Assembly (NCBI GenBank): GCA_016721315.1
Contig: JADKIL010000005.1
Span: 327,081 to 391,080 of the forward strand
Length of the DNA stretch: 64,000 nucleotides
DNA from: Candidatus Villigracilis vicinus
GTDB taxonomy: Bacteria > Chloroflexota > Anaerolineae > Anaerolineales > Villigracilaceae
Direction of reading: 5' to 3'
Numbering within the stretch: the stretch's first letter is position 1; the number at the start of each line of letters is the position of its first letter. This document shows positions 9,307 through 20,063 of the stretch, one piece after another. The notes beneath the pieces were generated by a model, which had not been told where the DNA came from, made no database searches, and worked only from the letters and a program-made list of their open reading frames with translations. A program made the translations under genes and the position numbers.

Positions 9307-10115
9307 ACATCACTGGACACATCCTCATCATTGATGATGAAGCCTCGCTGCGTAAAACGCTGGCGCGCATTCTGCAACAAGCGGGGTTTGATGTCACTAC
9401 TGCTGAAAGCGCCGAACAGGGTTTGGATTATATAAAAACCACTCCCTTTGACATGGTACTGACCGATCTACGTATGCCCGGCATGCATGGTATGGACGCA
9501 CTCAAACTCATCCATAGCAATCACCCTGCCCTGCCAGTGATACTCTTTACCGCCCAACCAGATGTCAACTCGGCAATCGACGCCCTGCGGCACGGCGCCA
9601 CAGACTACCTGCTCAAACCGATCAAGCCCGAAGCCATCATCGAACGCACCCGAAGCATTCTGCTTAACCATCAACGTGAAAAACGGAAACGCGAGATCCA
9701 ATCACAGATCGAAATACTGCAAAGCGAGTTGAAAGAATTGAATGGCATGGAAAATTCCACAAAACCGCCAGCACAACCTGCGAACCCGGTTGCACTGGAA
9801 AAAGAACGATTCCTCAAACGTGGTCCGCTTGTGCTGGATCTTCAAGCCCGGCGAGTGCTGTTCAATGAAGAGACCCTGAACCTGCCGCCCACTTCCTTCG
9901 ATTACCTGCTCGTATTGGCACGACACGCCCCCCATGTGGTCGATTACCAAACCATGGTAGCGGAGGCGCAAGGATACCAAACCGACACGCGTGAAGCTCA
10001 GGAGTTGACCAAGTGGCACATCCATCAACTGCGTCAGATCATCGAAAAAGACGTTCACAACCCTGCCTACCTTCTCAACGTACGTGGAACCGGCTACCGC
10101 CTCGTCGTTGATTAG
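9303..10115 (+). CDS. Response regulator, receiver plus winged-helix DNA-binding domain
   Basis: An N-terminal receiver domain (acidic pair in IIDDEAS, phospho-Asp in MVLTDLRMPG, Lys in YLLKPIKPE) is followed by a charged linker and a C-terminal OmpR/PhoB-type winged helix ending in YLLNVRGTGYRLV. It should be phosphorylated by the kinase encoded just upstream and act on transcription. ATG 9303 overlaps the kinase stop by 4 nt and is preferred over an in-frame ATG 39 nt upstream inside the kinase gene. The product is about 270 residues. A strong terminator follows. Confidence 0.88.
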   Translation: MNITGHILIIDDEASLRKTLARILQQAGFDVTTAESAEQGLDYIKTTPFDMVLTDLRMPGMHGMDALKLIHSNHPALPVILFTAQPDVNSAIDALRHGATDYLLKPIKPEAIIERTRSILLNHQREKRKREIQSQIEILQSELKELNGMENSTKPPAQPANPVALEKERFLKRGPLVLDLQARRVLFNEETLNLPPTSFDYLLVLARHAPHVVDYQTMVAEAQGYQTDTREAQELTKWHIHQLRQIIEKDVHNPAYLLNVRGTGYRLVVD

Positions 10116-10156
10116 TTGGAAGCGCCCTACAAAGGGGCACCCCGCTCAATGGATGG

Positions 10157-10190
10157 AACCCGCTTCAGCCCTCGCCTGAAGCGGGTTTTT
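10157..10190 (+). terminator. Terminator closing the first two-component unit
   Basis: AACCCGCTTCAG pairs with CTGAAGCGGGTT around a short CCCTCGC loop, followed directly by TTTTT. It ends the 5959-10115 unit and shows that the gene at 10266 starts a new transcript. Confidence 0.85.
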
Positions 10191-10265
10191 CATTCACCAA
10201 CTTTCCCCAACTTTTGCCTCTTCATCCTATCTTTTCGCAGGGTGAATCCTGTGAAAATATAAGCG

Positions 10266-12653
10266 ATGAATACCCCAGCCTCCCCCCAAGAATTGGTACG
10301 CATCCTCGTAGTGGATGATCACCCCAACACCGCGACAACCCTTGCGCGTGCGCTCGCACAGATCGGACCCACAGTGGATGTCGTCTCGGCAGTCAGTGGA
10401 ATGGACGCCCTCGCTAAGGTAAAAGACATGGGCGTGGATATCCTTTTCACCGATATGATCATGCCCGAGATGACTGGCTTGGAACTGATCGAAAAACTAC
10501 AGAACCACCCTGGCGGCAAACCTTCGTACTCGTATCTCATTACGGCGTACGATGTACCTGGCCTTAAAGTGACCGCCCAGCGCTTGAAAGTGAACGACGT
10601 CATCATCAAGCCGGTGCGCCCCGAGCGGATCTGTCAGATTGCGACCAACGCCATTGATGAGATGAAGCATGCCACTCACCCGACCGGCAGCAAAGCCTCA
10701 ACAAAGCGAAAATTCAAACTTCTTGTAGCAGATGATGTAATGGATAACGTGACCCTATTAACGCGTTATCTTGAATATGAAGGGTACGATCAAGTCACTG
10801 CTCGCGATGGGCAGGAAGCGTTGGACAAGATCCGCGATGAATTACCAGACCTCATCCTGCTGGATGTGAACATGCCTAACAAAGATGGTTTCACCGTCCT
10901 CGAAGAGATCCGCAATGATCCTTCTGTCGCACATATCCCGGTCATAATTCTGACCGCTGCACGACTCGACCCTTCTGATGTGCAATCAGGTTTAAACCTG
11001 GGTGCCGATGATTATGTAACCAAGCCCTTTGACCGTCACGAATTAATGGCACGCATCCGCACCAAATTGCGTGTTAAAGAAGCGGAAGACATCACCCGCC
11101 GCCGCAACCGTGAATTGAATCTGTTGCCCGAGATCGGCAAAGAATTAAGCGCCCGCCTCGACACAAAATACCTTGCCAATGTCCTGCTTAAACGAACTGC
11201 AGAAACACTGGGTGCCATTCAGGCGAACATGTACATCCTTGGAGAAGATGAAAATGAAGTCCACGAAAAATATGAGGTGGCGTTGAATCCCTCTGGCGCG
11301 GCAGTAGACCTAACCCCGCCCGCAAAACTTATTCAACATATGCAGGGAACTCATCAGGGACTGGTGATTGAAGATGCCGTCAATGACCCGCTTTGGCATG
11401 TGGACGCAAAAACCTATATCCGCTCTGCGTTGGTGGTGCCGATCTTTGGTCGCCACTCGCTGCTCGGTCTGATCCTGCTGACCCACGAGCAGGAGAGTTA
11501 TTTTTCCGGCGACCATCTCCTATTGCTCCAGGCGATCGCAAGTCAGGCAGCTATTGCCATTGAAAATGCGCGCTTGTACTCGGCGGTGCTGCAGGAGCAG
11601 AAAAAAGTGGCTGCGATCTTGCGCCATGCCTCCGAAGCCATCCTCCTTTTTGACGAACATACCAACCTCACCTTGCTCAACCCGGCTGGTGAACAACTAT
11701 TCAACGAAAGCCCTGCAAAAATTAACACTCCCTTGCCCCGCGACCACGGCTACGAAACATTTACCCGGTTGATCGATGAAGCTCGCGCCGCGAACATGTC
11801 CATTTCAGGCGAGGTGGTGTGGCCTGACCAGCGCACGTTTACGGCGTTCATCGCCCCGATTGAAGACGGTGGAACGGTCGCTATTTTGCACGATGTCAGC
11901 CGCTTCAAAGATCTCGACCGCATCAAGAATGAATTCATCGCCACCGCTTCACACGATTTAAAGAATCCACTCACCACCATTGGCGGCTATACCCAGCTTT
12001 TAGGTCAGGCGGGTCCATTAAATGACCACCAAAAAGAATTTGTCGAGCGCATTCAACACGCCACCAAGAATATGGGCGAGCTGGTCCATAACATGATGTC
12101 ACTTGCACAATCTGACCTTGAGACCATCCAAAAACACGAGCCGGTTAACATTAAGGAATTGGTTAATGAGTTGGCAGCTGAATTCAACCCACAAGCCAAG
12201 GGAAAGCTGCAAACACTTGAAACAGAAAACGCAACTTCGATCCACATCAACGGCGACCCACTGCAACTACACCAGGTATTCCGTAATTTGATCGGCAACG
12301 CAATCAAATACACACCACAGGGCGGTCATATCAAGATCAAAACTATTATCGAACAACAACAAGTCACCATTCAGGTCATAGATAATGGATACGGCATTCC
12401 CGCTGCGGATCTACCCTTTATTTTCAATCGTTTTTATCGGGTCCGCAGCGGAAAAGCCAACGAGATCGAAGGGAATGGGCTTGGGTTGGCGATCGTTAAA
12501 TCCATTACAGCAGATCATAAAGGCACAGTTAATGTAGAAAGTGAAATCGGCAAGGGAACCTGTCTCAGCGTAACTCTACCGATCCTATCGCCAGGTTCAA
12601 CAGCTGAAAACACTTCACAATCAGTTTCTACACAGGAAGGAAAGCAGGCATGA
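10266..12653 (+). CDS. Hybrid sensor kinase with two N-terminal receiver domains
   Basis: The 795-residue protein has receiver 1 (RILVVDDHPN, phospho-Asp in ILFTDMIMPE), receiver 2 (KLLVADDVMD, LILLDVNMPN, YVTKPFDRHE), a GAF domain (about 280-435), a PAS-like domain (about 440-560), HisKA (IATASHDLKNPLTTIGGY, about 560) and HATPase_c (NLIGNAIKYTP, DNGYGIP, GNGLGLAI). Both receivers precede the kinase, so it may integrate phosphoryl input from other kinases before signalling. It lacks membrane segments. There is no clear ribosome site before the ATG. It overlaps the next gene by 4 nt and is the first gene of the long signalling operon. Confidence 0.87.
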   Translation: MNTPASPQELVRILVVDDHPNTATTLARALAQIGPTVDVVSAVSGMDALAKVKDMGVDILFTDMIMPEMTGLELIEKLQNHPGGKPSYSYLITAYDVPGLKVTAQRLKVNDVIIKPVRPERICQIATNAIDEMKHATHPTGSKASTKRKFKLLVADDVMDNVTLLTRYLEYEGYDQVTARDGQEALDKIRDELPDLILLDVNMPNKDGFTVLEEIRNDPSVAHIPVIILTAARLDPSDVQSGLNLGADDYVTKPFDRHELMARIRTKLRVKEAEDITRRRNRELNLLPEIGKELSARLDTKYLANVLLKRTAETLGAIQANMYILGEDENEVHEKYEVALNPSGAAVDLTPPAKLIQHMQGTHQGLVIEDAVNDPLWHVDAKTYIRSALVVPIFGRHSLLGLILLTHEQESYFSGDHLLLLQAIASQAAIAIENARLYSAVLQEQKKVAAILRHASEAILLFDEHTNLTLLNPAGEQLFNESPAKINTPLPRDHGYETFTRLIDEARAANMSISGEVVWPDQRTFTAFIAPIEDGGTVAILHDVSRFKDLDRIKNEFIATASHDLKNPLTTIGGYTQLLGQAGPLNDHQKEFVERIQHATKNMGELVHNMMSLAQSDLETIQKHEPVNIKELVNELAAEFNPQAKGKLQTLETENATSIHINGDPLQLHQVFRNLIGNAIKYTPQGGHIKIKTIIEQQQVTIQVIDNGYGIPAADLPFIFNRFYRVRSGKANEIEGNGLGLAIVKSITADHKGTVNVESEIGKGTCLSVTLPILSPGSTAENTSQSVSTQEGKQA

Positions 12654-15473
12654 AAAAATGGTTCTCAAACATACTTGCTAACACATTGCCGCAGGGACAA
12701 GTCGTCTTTCGCGCATCCCTCATCATCATTGCAGTGATCGTTATTTCACTGCCTTTTTATGTATTTCTTTACAGCCAGACTGGAGCATGGCAGCTTACAG
12801 GGCTTATATCTCTTGCTACGATCTTGGTGCTGGTTTCATTTTATAGCGCTATTATCGCCTGGGACAACCGCTACCATGCCGCGCTTGATCTCCTTATAGT
12901 CACCATGGGTATCTCCTTCTTTTTGGTGGTTGGATGGTTCAACGGGTTCGGTCTCATTCTAGGCGTCAGTCTGTTCTCGTTTACAACAACCACATCCGGT
13001 GAAGCGCTGAACAATAAGGAAGCACCGCGGTCCATTGTACTAGGCTTGGTATTTGGCGTAGCGGCCTTCTTAATGGATAATTTTGTCGTCTGGGAGCGGT
13101 ACTCGATCCCAGGCGTTACAAACTACCTGCCTTACTTGATCGCTCCTTTTATTCTGCTTCAGGTCGGTCTGGTCCTTCGTAAATTTCCCAATTTCTCGAT
13201 CCGCACCAAGTTCATAACTGTATTCGTAGCAACCTCGCTAATCTCCATCCTTACTGTGGGGTTTGTTTCAAACCGTGTCTTCACCTCTCAAGCCACAGAA
13301 CTGCTAGGGCAGGACATAAAAGCCATCTCCGATTCATCGGCACGTCAGGTTAGTGCTGTTCTCGAAGCGAATCTTGACCGCCTAAATGTTCTTGCGCTCA
13401 ATAAGTTCATTCAAGACGGTGTAGATGCTGCCAACGTGACAGGCACCTCAAACGCTGCCGAGCTCGCCGCTCTCGATCAGGAATGGAAAACCGCTTCAGA
13501 ATCCAGCTCACTGGTCAGCAATGTAGTGAGTAATGACTTAGCCCTGGAGATCAATGAATTTCAATCCAAATACCCGAATATCGTTGAAGTATTTATCACT
13601 GATAAATACGGCGCGATCATATCTTCCAATGTAAGAACTTCGGATTATTACCAAGCCGATGAAGAGTGGTGGCAAAAAGCGTGGAATAGCGGACAAGGCA
13701 GCACGTACATTAGCCAGCCGAACCTGGATGAAAACACAGGCACAACATCCATCATAATTTCCACTGCCATTTCAGGTCACAACCGTACTGATGCTGTTGG
13801 GGTATTAAGGTTCACAGTGGATGTTTCAGATTTCAACGACATCCTTTCAACGGGCAGATTTGGTGAAACAGGTCACTCAGACCTATATTTTGAAAACTCT
13901 CAACTCCTGAACGATGATCCCGACGACGGACTCCAGCCCGCCTCTCAGGAATTGCTCTCGACCCTTAATACGATTAAAAACGATTATGCTGAAATAATTT
14001 ACGAGGGTAATCCAAGCATTGCAAGTCGCACACCTGTAAAAACCAGCTCAAAACTTGGCGGAGAAATTATCACCAATTTAAACTGGTTCATCGTAACTCA
14101 TCAGGACGTAACAGAAGCAACCGCCCCTGTTACTGCGGTTTCGAGGGTCATTACTCTGGTATCCCTTGGGTTGTTATTAGCAGTTGCAGTTCTGGCGTAT
14201 TTACTGGGCACACAGTTTACCCGTCCGCTTGAAATTCTTACCACAGCAGTATCCAACCTTAGTATCGGGGAAACCACAACTGAGGTGGAGATTCAGTCAG
14301 AAGACGAAATCGGCATTTTGGCAACATCATTCAACGCCATGTCTACTCAGTTGAAAGAACTGATCACAACTCTGGAGCAGCGCGTTGCAGATCGTACCAA
14401 AGCGCTAAGCGCCTCTTCAGAAGTCAGCCGCAGACTCTCCTCCATTTTGGATCGCGGGCAACTGGCAGTGGAAGTGGTGGAGCAGCTCCAGTCCACCTTC
14501 CATTACTACCATGCTCACATTTATCTTTTTGACGAAACCAAAGAAAACCTGGTCATGACCGGTGGAACGGGTGAGGCAGGAAAAATTCTACTGGAACGCA
14601 ATCACAAGATCCCGCGTGGACGAGGCTTGGTAGGTCGCGCCGCAGACTCAGGAAAAGTCGTTCTGGTTCCTGACACTCACGCTGACCCCAACTGGCTCCC
14701 CAACCCGTTACTGTCAGAAACGCAGGCAGAAGTTGCTGTTCCCATTATGGTTGGCGATCAAGTTCTAGGTGTTTTGGATGTGCAAAACAATGTTGCAAAC
14801 AGCTTGGGAACAGAAGATGCGAACTTGCTACAGAACATCGCAGACCAGACCGCGATTGCTCTGCAAAACATTCAATCGACCGAGAATGTAAAAATTTCTC
14901 AGGAACAATATGCCCTGGCGTTGGAAGGCTCGAACGATGGCATTTGGGACTGGGACATTGCCAATAACAACATCTATTACTCGGCACGTTGGAAAGCCAT
15001 GCTAGGGTACGAAGAACACGAACTGACCCGTGGCTTTGTAGAATGGGAGGAACGTATCCACCCAGATGACCGCGATTATGCGGTCAAAGCCCTTGAGGAT
15101 TACCTGGACCGCCGCGCGCCCGAATATAAGGTCGAAATCCGCCTCCGCCATAAAGATGGCACCTGGCGCTGGGTGCGCGACACAGGCAAAGCTCTTGCGA
15201 AATCCTGATGGCACTGCCTACCGTATGGCAGGTTCACATGCCGATATCACCGAAGCCAGGTTGCAACAGAACCTAACGGCTCAACGCGCCCGACAGCAGG
15301 AAGCGCTCAACTCGATCTCCCAAAAGATACAGTCAACGACCAGCATTGAAGCGGCGCTTCAAGTAGCAGCCCGCGAACTGGGACACGCTCTCGGCAGAAA
15401 ACCCACACTTATCACGCTTGACCCTGTAAATGAACAAAAGAGCAAAGACTCGGGAGCATCTCATGCAAACTGA
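12650..15473 (+). pseudogene. Membrane sensor protein (dCACHE-HAMP-GAF-PAS), no kinase domain, one frame break
   Basis: The main frame (12650-15208, 852 residues) encodes about six N-terminal membrane helices, an extracytoplasmic dCACHE-like sensor (about 230-490), another membrane helix, a HAMP domain, a coiled coil (LEQRVADRTKALS), a GAF domain and a PAS domain. It stops inside the PAC motif. One extra base near 15196 explains this, because the next frame continues as RNPDGTAYRMAGSHADITE to a stop at 15471-15473. The restored protein is about 940 residues. It ends with SISQKIQSTTSIEAALQVAA and RELGHALG, the first part of a GAF fold. No histidine kinase domain is present. The break may be a real mutation or a sequence error. 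Confidence 0.75.
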
Positions 15474-16870
15474 AAGAAACAACGCCCTCACCTTGCGCTA
15501 TGTATTCGCTTTGAGTCTCATTGCGCTTTTATCGATCACGGCGTTCTTCACCCTGCGTTTTGCCATCACTGAGCAGGAATCGGGTGCAGCCATCATCAAC
15601 GTAGCCGGGCGCCAACGCATGCTTTCACAACGCATCTCGCGTTTTGCGTTACTGTATGTGTTAAATGCAGGCGACCGTGAAAACCTGCGCACTACCCTCA
15701 CTAACGATCTCGAACTCTTTGAAGACTCACATACCGCCCTGATCAATGGCGGCAGTGTCCGCGGATTAAGCAGTGATGAAGTATTGATCCTTTCGGGCAA
15801 TCCATCTGAAACAGTAAGCGATATGTACTTCGCGTCTCCGATGAATCTTAACCAGCAGGTAAAAACCTTTATTGCCGAAACCAGACTGCTGCTCGCAGAT
15901 CCAACAGAGGAATTAACGCTCGAAAATACCCACCTTGCTTACATTCTGGAAGCCGCCCGGTCCAATCTGCTTTCCGGCTTGAACACGGTCACCGGGCAGT
16001 ATCAAAAAGAGAGCGAAAGCGCAATTGCCAATCTCCAATTCCTCGAAAGTATCGTTTTAGGAATCACCCTGCTATCGCTTCTTGCTGAAGCGTTCTTTAT
16101 CTTCCGTCCCATGGTAAGTCAGATCACCAAACACACCCATGATATTCAAGAAGGTATTGACCTCTTAGCCAAGCAGAATGAAGTCCTTTCCACCAGCACA
16201 CGTGCCCTGGCAACAGTGGCAGAGATCAGTACTTCTGTTTCCAGCATTTTAAATGTCGACGACCTTCTCCTAACAGTAGTTGACCTTACAAAGGAACGCT
16301 TCAATCTTACCACTCACATATTTACCTGCTGGATGAAAAAGGGGAAAATCTGGTGCTGGCAAAAGGCTCAGGTGAAGCTGGGCGCATCATGGCAGCTGAA
16401 AAACGCTCCATTCCGCTTAACCGCGAGCAATCTCTGGTGGCTCGTGCTGCCCGCGAACGCAAAGGCGTTACCGTAAACGATGTGACCCTATCCCCCGACT
16501 TCCTCCCCAACCCCTTGCTGCCGGATACACGCGCAGAACTGGCGGTTCCAATGCTTGTTGGTCAGACCCTCATAGGCGTATTCGATATCCAATCAGATGT
16601 GGCAGGACGTTTTACTGAGACGGATGTAAATATTCAGACAACCCTTGCTGCGCAGCTTGCCAGTTCCGTACAGAACGCAAGATCTTTTGAACGATCCAGA
16701 TCTCAGGTGGAATTTGAAACCTTGGTTAACACGATCAACCAAAAGATCCAGCGTACAGACTCAGTAGAGGAAACTCTTCAAACTGCGATCCGTGAGCTGG
16801 GAACAGCCATTGGGACATCCCGTGTCAAGGCAGTGCTTAGCGCAACCAGAACTCTGGCAACACATTATGA
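15463..16870 (+). pseudogene. PilJ-type membrane sensor with GAF domain, no kinase domain, two frame breaks
   Basis: The start (ATG 15463) overlaps the end of the previous gene by 11 nt. The N-terminus has one membrane helix and a PilJ/NarX-like sensor with the motif INVAGRQRMLSQRISR, then a second helix near residue 210 and a GAF domain. The frame breaks near 16308, where one missing T explains the shift (the restored sequence reads YHSHIYLLDEKGENLVLAKG). It breaks again near 16841, where one missing C restores KAVLSRNQNSGNTL and a stop at 16868-16870. The C-terminus carries the same partial-GAF tail as its neighbours (INQKIQRTDSVEETLQTA). Visible pieces are 15463-16476 and 16353-16870. Confidence 0.7.
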
Positions 16871-16925
16871 ACCTAATTTCAAAACTTTCCTGTGCATAGC
16901 CTGTCAGTGCGAAGGAGATATCAAA

Positions 16926-19900
16926 ATGGATAATACCAAAACAGTAAATCGCCAGGAAGATTTCATCTCCCAATATTCGCGTACAGGGACGATCATTCTT
17001 GCAATACTGGTGCTGTTGGTGGGAGTCTATTTCCTTAACGTTGTCTTCAAGCAACCCCCATCCGTTATCAACTATATAACCACAGCCTCGCTGATCGTCG
17101 CCACGGCTCTGGCGCTATTCGGATTGTTTTCTGCCATTCGGGAACAACCTGAGAGGGCTGAAGTTAACACTTTATGCCTTATCTCTCCTTGGCGTTACGG
17201 TCTCTGCCTTGTTCGTAGGAAGAACACTATCGGCTTCTATTTCCATTTTGACCGTTTCGATCATTTCCACTGAGTGGCTTCTCCCGGCACGGGCACGCAG
17301 ACAGCAATTTATCTTTGCCACTGCAGTATTCGCTGTGATGTGGGTCATTGAATTGATCAATCCGCCCTGGCGAATAGGCATGGAAGCGGCAACTGTTGGT
17401 CCGTATGTAACCATTATTTTTGCAATCCTCCTTGGTCTCGTTACCTTCCGGCGCTCACGCAAAGCAGTGGCAACAAGCCTGCGTCTTCAGATCACAGTCT
17501 GGACTGGTGCCATCATCGCCCTTCTCGCCATTTCCTTATTGACCTATTCAGTGGTTTCCAATCGTCTAACAGCCATTGACGCTGCAGAAAAAGAGGCTAT
17601 TGCTGTTGCTCAAGCAAATGCACAACTCGTACATGATCGGTTGAACATCCCATTGGTCACCGCGCGGGCAATGGCTGACTCGTTCGAGGGCATCAAAGAT
17701 CCCCAAAATCCGATAGGTTGAGCCATTAAAGTCAATGCGATGCTGAAAAGGTCGCAGGAAGAAAATCCTAACTTTCAAGCACATACACATTGTGGGAGCC
17801 GACGCCTTCGACGGCTTCGATTCTTCATGCCGGTGAAGCTGGCTGATGAAACTGGACGGTTCATCCCCTATTGAAGGTGCGCCCGGATGGCACGGTAACC
17901 GTTGAACCTCTTCTTAATTACGAAACCCCGGGTCTGGGTGATTGGTACCTTATTCCGCGCCAAACCCGGCAGGAATACACAATCGCACCGTTGATCTACC
18001 CGATCGCCGGTGTGGATACCATGATGGCTTCCTTCGTCGTGCCTGTTGTTGTAAACGACACGTTTTATGGCATTGCAGGTGTGGATGCGCCCATCACCTT
18101 CGTCCAATCCATTGTGGATGATGTAAATCTTTATAACAATCAGGCAGAAGCAGTTTTACTAACCGATACTGGAACACTGATCGCCGTCCACCAAAGCCCG
18201 GAATTTACGAATCAACCTGCCGAAAATTGTTCTCAGATTTCGCAGAGTTACAAGCGCGCATTGCGAACGGCGAAACTTTCATCAGCTTAAGTCCTGACGG
18301 TAAGTTCTTGCGGGTCTTCTCGCCGATTGACATTGGAGAGGTCGGTACACACTGGTCTTTCAGCCTGATCATTCCATTCGCTGTCATCACGTCGGAAGCG
18401 ACCAACTCCGCCCTGCTGGAAGGCACGATCGGTCTGGCACTCATGATGGCTGCGCTCTTCGTTTTATGGTATCTCACCGGACAGATCATTAATCCGATCC
18501 TCAACCTCACCTCGGTAGCAAAAGCAGTTTCACAGGGGAACCTAAATGCGAATGCTGAGGTTCGATCTCAAAACGAAACCGGAACTCTAGCGCGTGCGTT
18601 CAACCTCATGACATCCCAATTGCGTGAAATGGTCGTCGGGCTTGAACAACGCGTAGCAGACCGCACCCGCAACCTTGAATTGGCGGCAGAGGTTGGACGT
18701 GCGGTGTCCCAGGTGCGCGCACTTGATGTCATGTTGACCGATGCAGCAGAACTGATCCGTGAACAATTCAACCTGTACTATGTGCAGGTATATCTCGTCA
18801 ACCCAAGCCAGACTTATCTCATCCTTCAATCAGGAACCGGCGACGTGGGGCGGGAATTATTGAACCGTAATCACCGCCTGCCCTTACAGCAAACTCTCCT
18901 GAACGGACGTGCCGCAACCGAGAAAAAGCCTGTGATCATTGCGGATACACTAAGAGTGCCACGTTCAAACCGAACTCGCTATTGCCTATGACCCGTTCAG
19001 AAATGTCCATCCCACTCATGATCGGCGACAAGGTAGTGGGCGTACTGGATATGCAAAGCGACAAAAAAGATACCTTGAATAAAGATGTACTGCCTGCTTT
19101 CGAGGCATTGGCTGGTCAATTAGCCATCGCCATTCAAAACGCAAACTTCCTCGCTGAAACACAGCAAGCCCGTGCCGAGGTCGAGGCGCAAGCCCAACGG
19201 ATGGCACGCTCAAACTGGGCAAACTACCTGGATGCGATTCACAAATCAGAGCACACCGGCTTCGTTTACGAGAATGACAAAGTGGAGCCTCTTACAACTC
19301 TTGATGAGCTAAAGAACACAGACATAAGCGCATTCATGACACCCATCGAAGTTGCAGGTGAACCGATTGGCAGTCTGGTCGTGGAACAGGACGAGTCCCA
19401 ATTAACTGAGCGCGATAGTCAGCTCATCGAGGCGGTAGCCCGTCAGGTGGCGCAACAAGTTGAAAACCTACGCCTATTGGATAGTGCTGAACGCTACCGC
19501 AGCGAGTCAGAACAAGCCGCCCGCCGTCTCACCTACGAAGGCTGGCAGGAATACATGCAGTCCCAAGCTAACGATGGCATCAGTTACATGTATGATCTGA
19601 AGAATGTCAAGTCATATCGCAGTAACGGTAATGAACAGCCTGAAACCGATGGCTATACTTTGCCTCTCAAAGCTCGAGATGAAATTATCGGCAAACTTGT
19701 TGTTCAAGGGCTTGACACTACGAACACCGAATCTGTCGAACTCGTCAACGCTGTGGCGGAACGCCTTGGCATACATCTTGAAGGGCTGCGTCTTTCCAAT
19801 CAAACAGAACAAGCACTGCTTACAACCCAGAAACAGGCGGAGCGCGAGCAGGCACTACGTCAAATCACCAGCGCCGTCCGTGGTTCAACCGACCCTGTCA

Positions 19901-20051
19901 CCATCCTGCGATCTGCCGCGCGCGAGTTGGGTACGTTTTAGGTCGCAAAACAGTTATTCGTTTGACCACTGACTCGCACTCAGAAGAAACCACACTACAT
20001 GATGGTAAGAACCCTCTGCTGTCTGCGAAGAGTCCTTCACAAGAAGCATGA
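16926..20051 (+). pseudogene. Membrane sensor (CACHE-HAMP-GAF plus two W..Y modules), no kinase domain, many frame breaks
   Basis: ATG 16926 follows a good GAAGGAGAT ribosome site. Restored in order: several membrane helices; an extracytoplasmic CACHE-type sensor (…WYLIPRQTRQEYTIAPLIYP…); a membrane helix; HAMP; a coiled coil (LEQRVADRTRNLE); a GAF domain; two copies of a module with W..Y and GFVY/SYMY motifs; and the partial-GAF tail RELGTVLGRKTVIRLTT. Frame breaks are visible near 17158, several between 17720 and 17870, near 18225, near 18950 and near 19936 (one missing G). Readable pieces are 16926-17160, 17209-17721, 17871-18230, 18227-18950 and 18982-20051. No kinase domain is present. 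Confidence 0.65.
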
Positions 20052-20063
20052 TCGGAGATACTC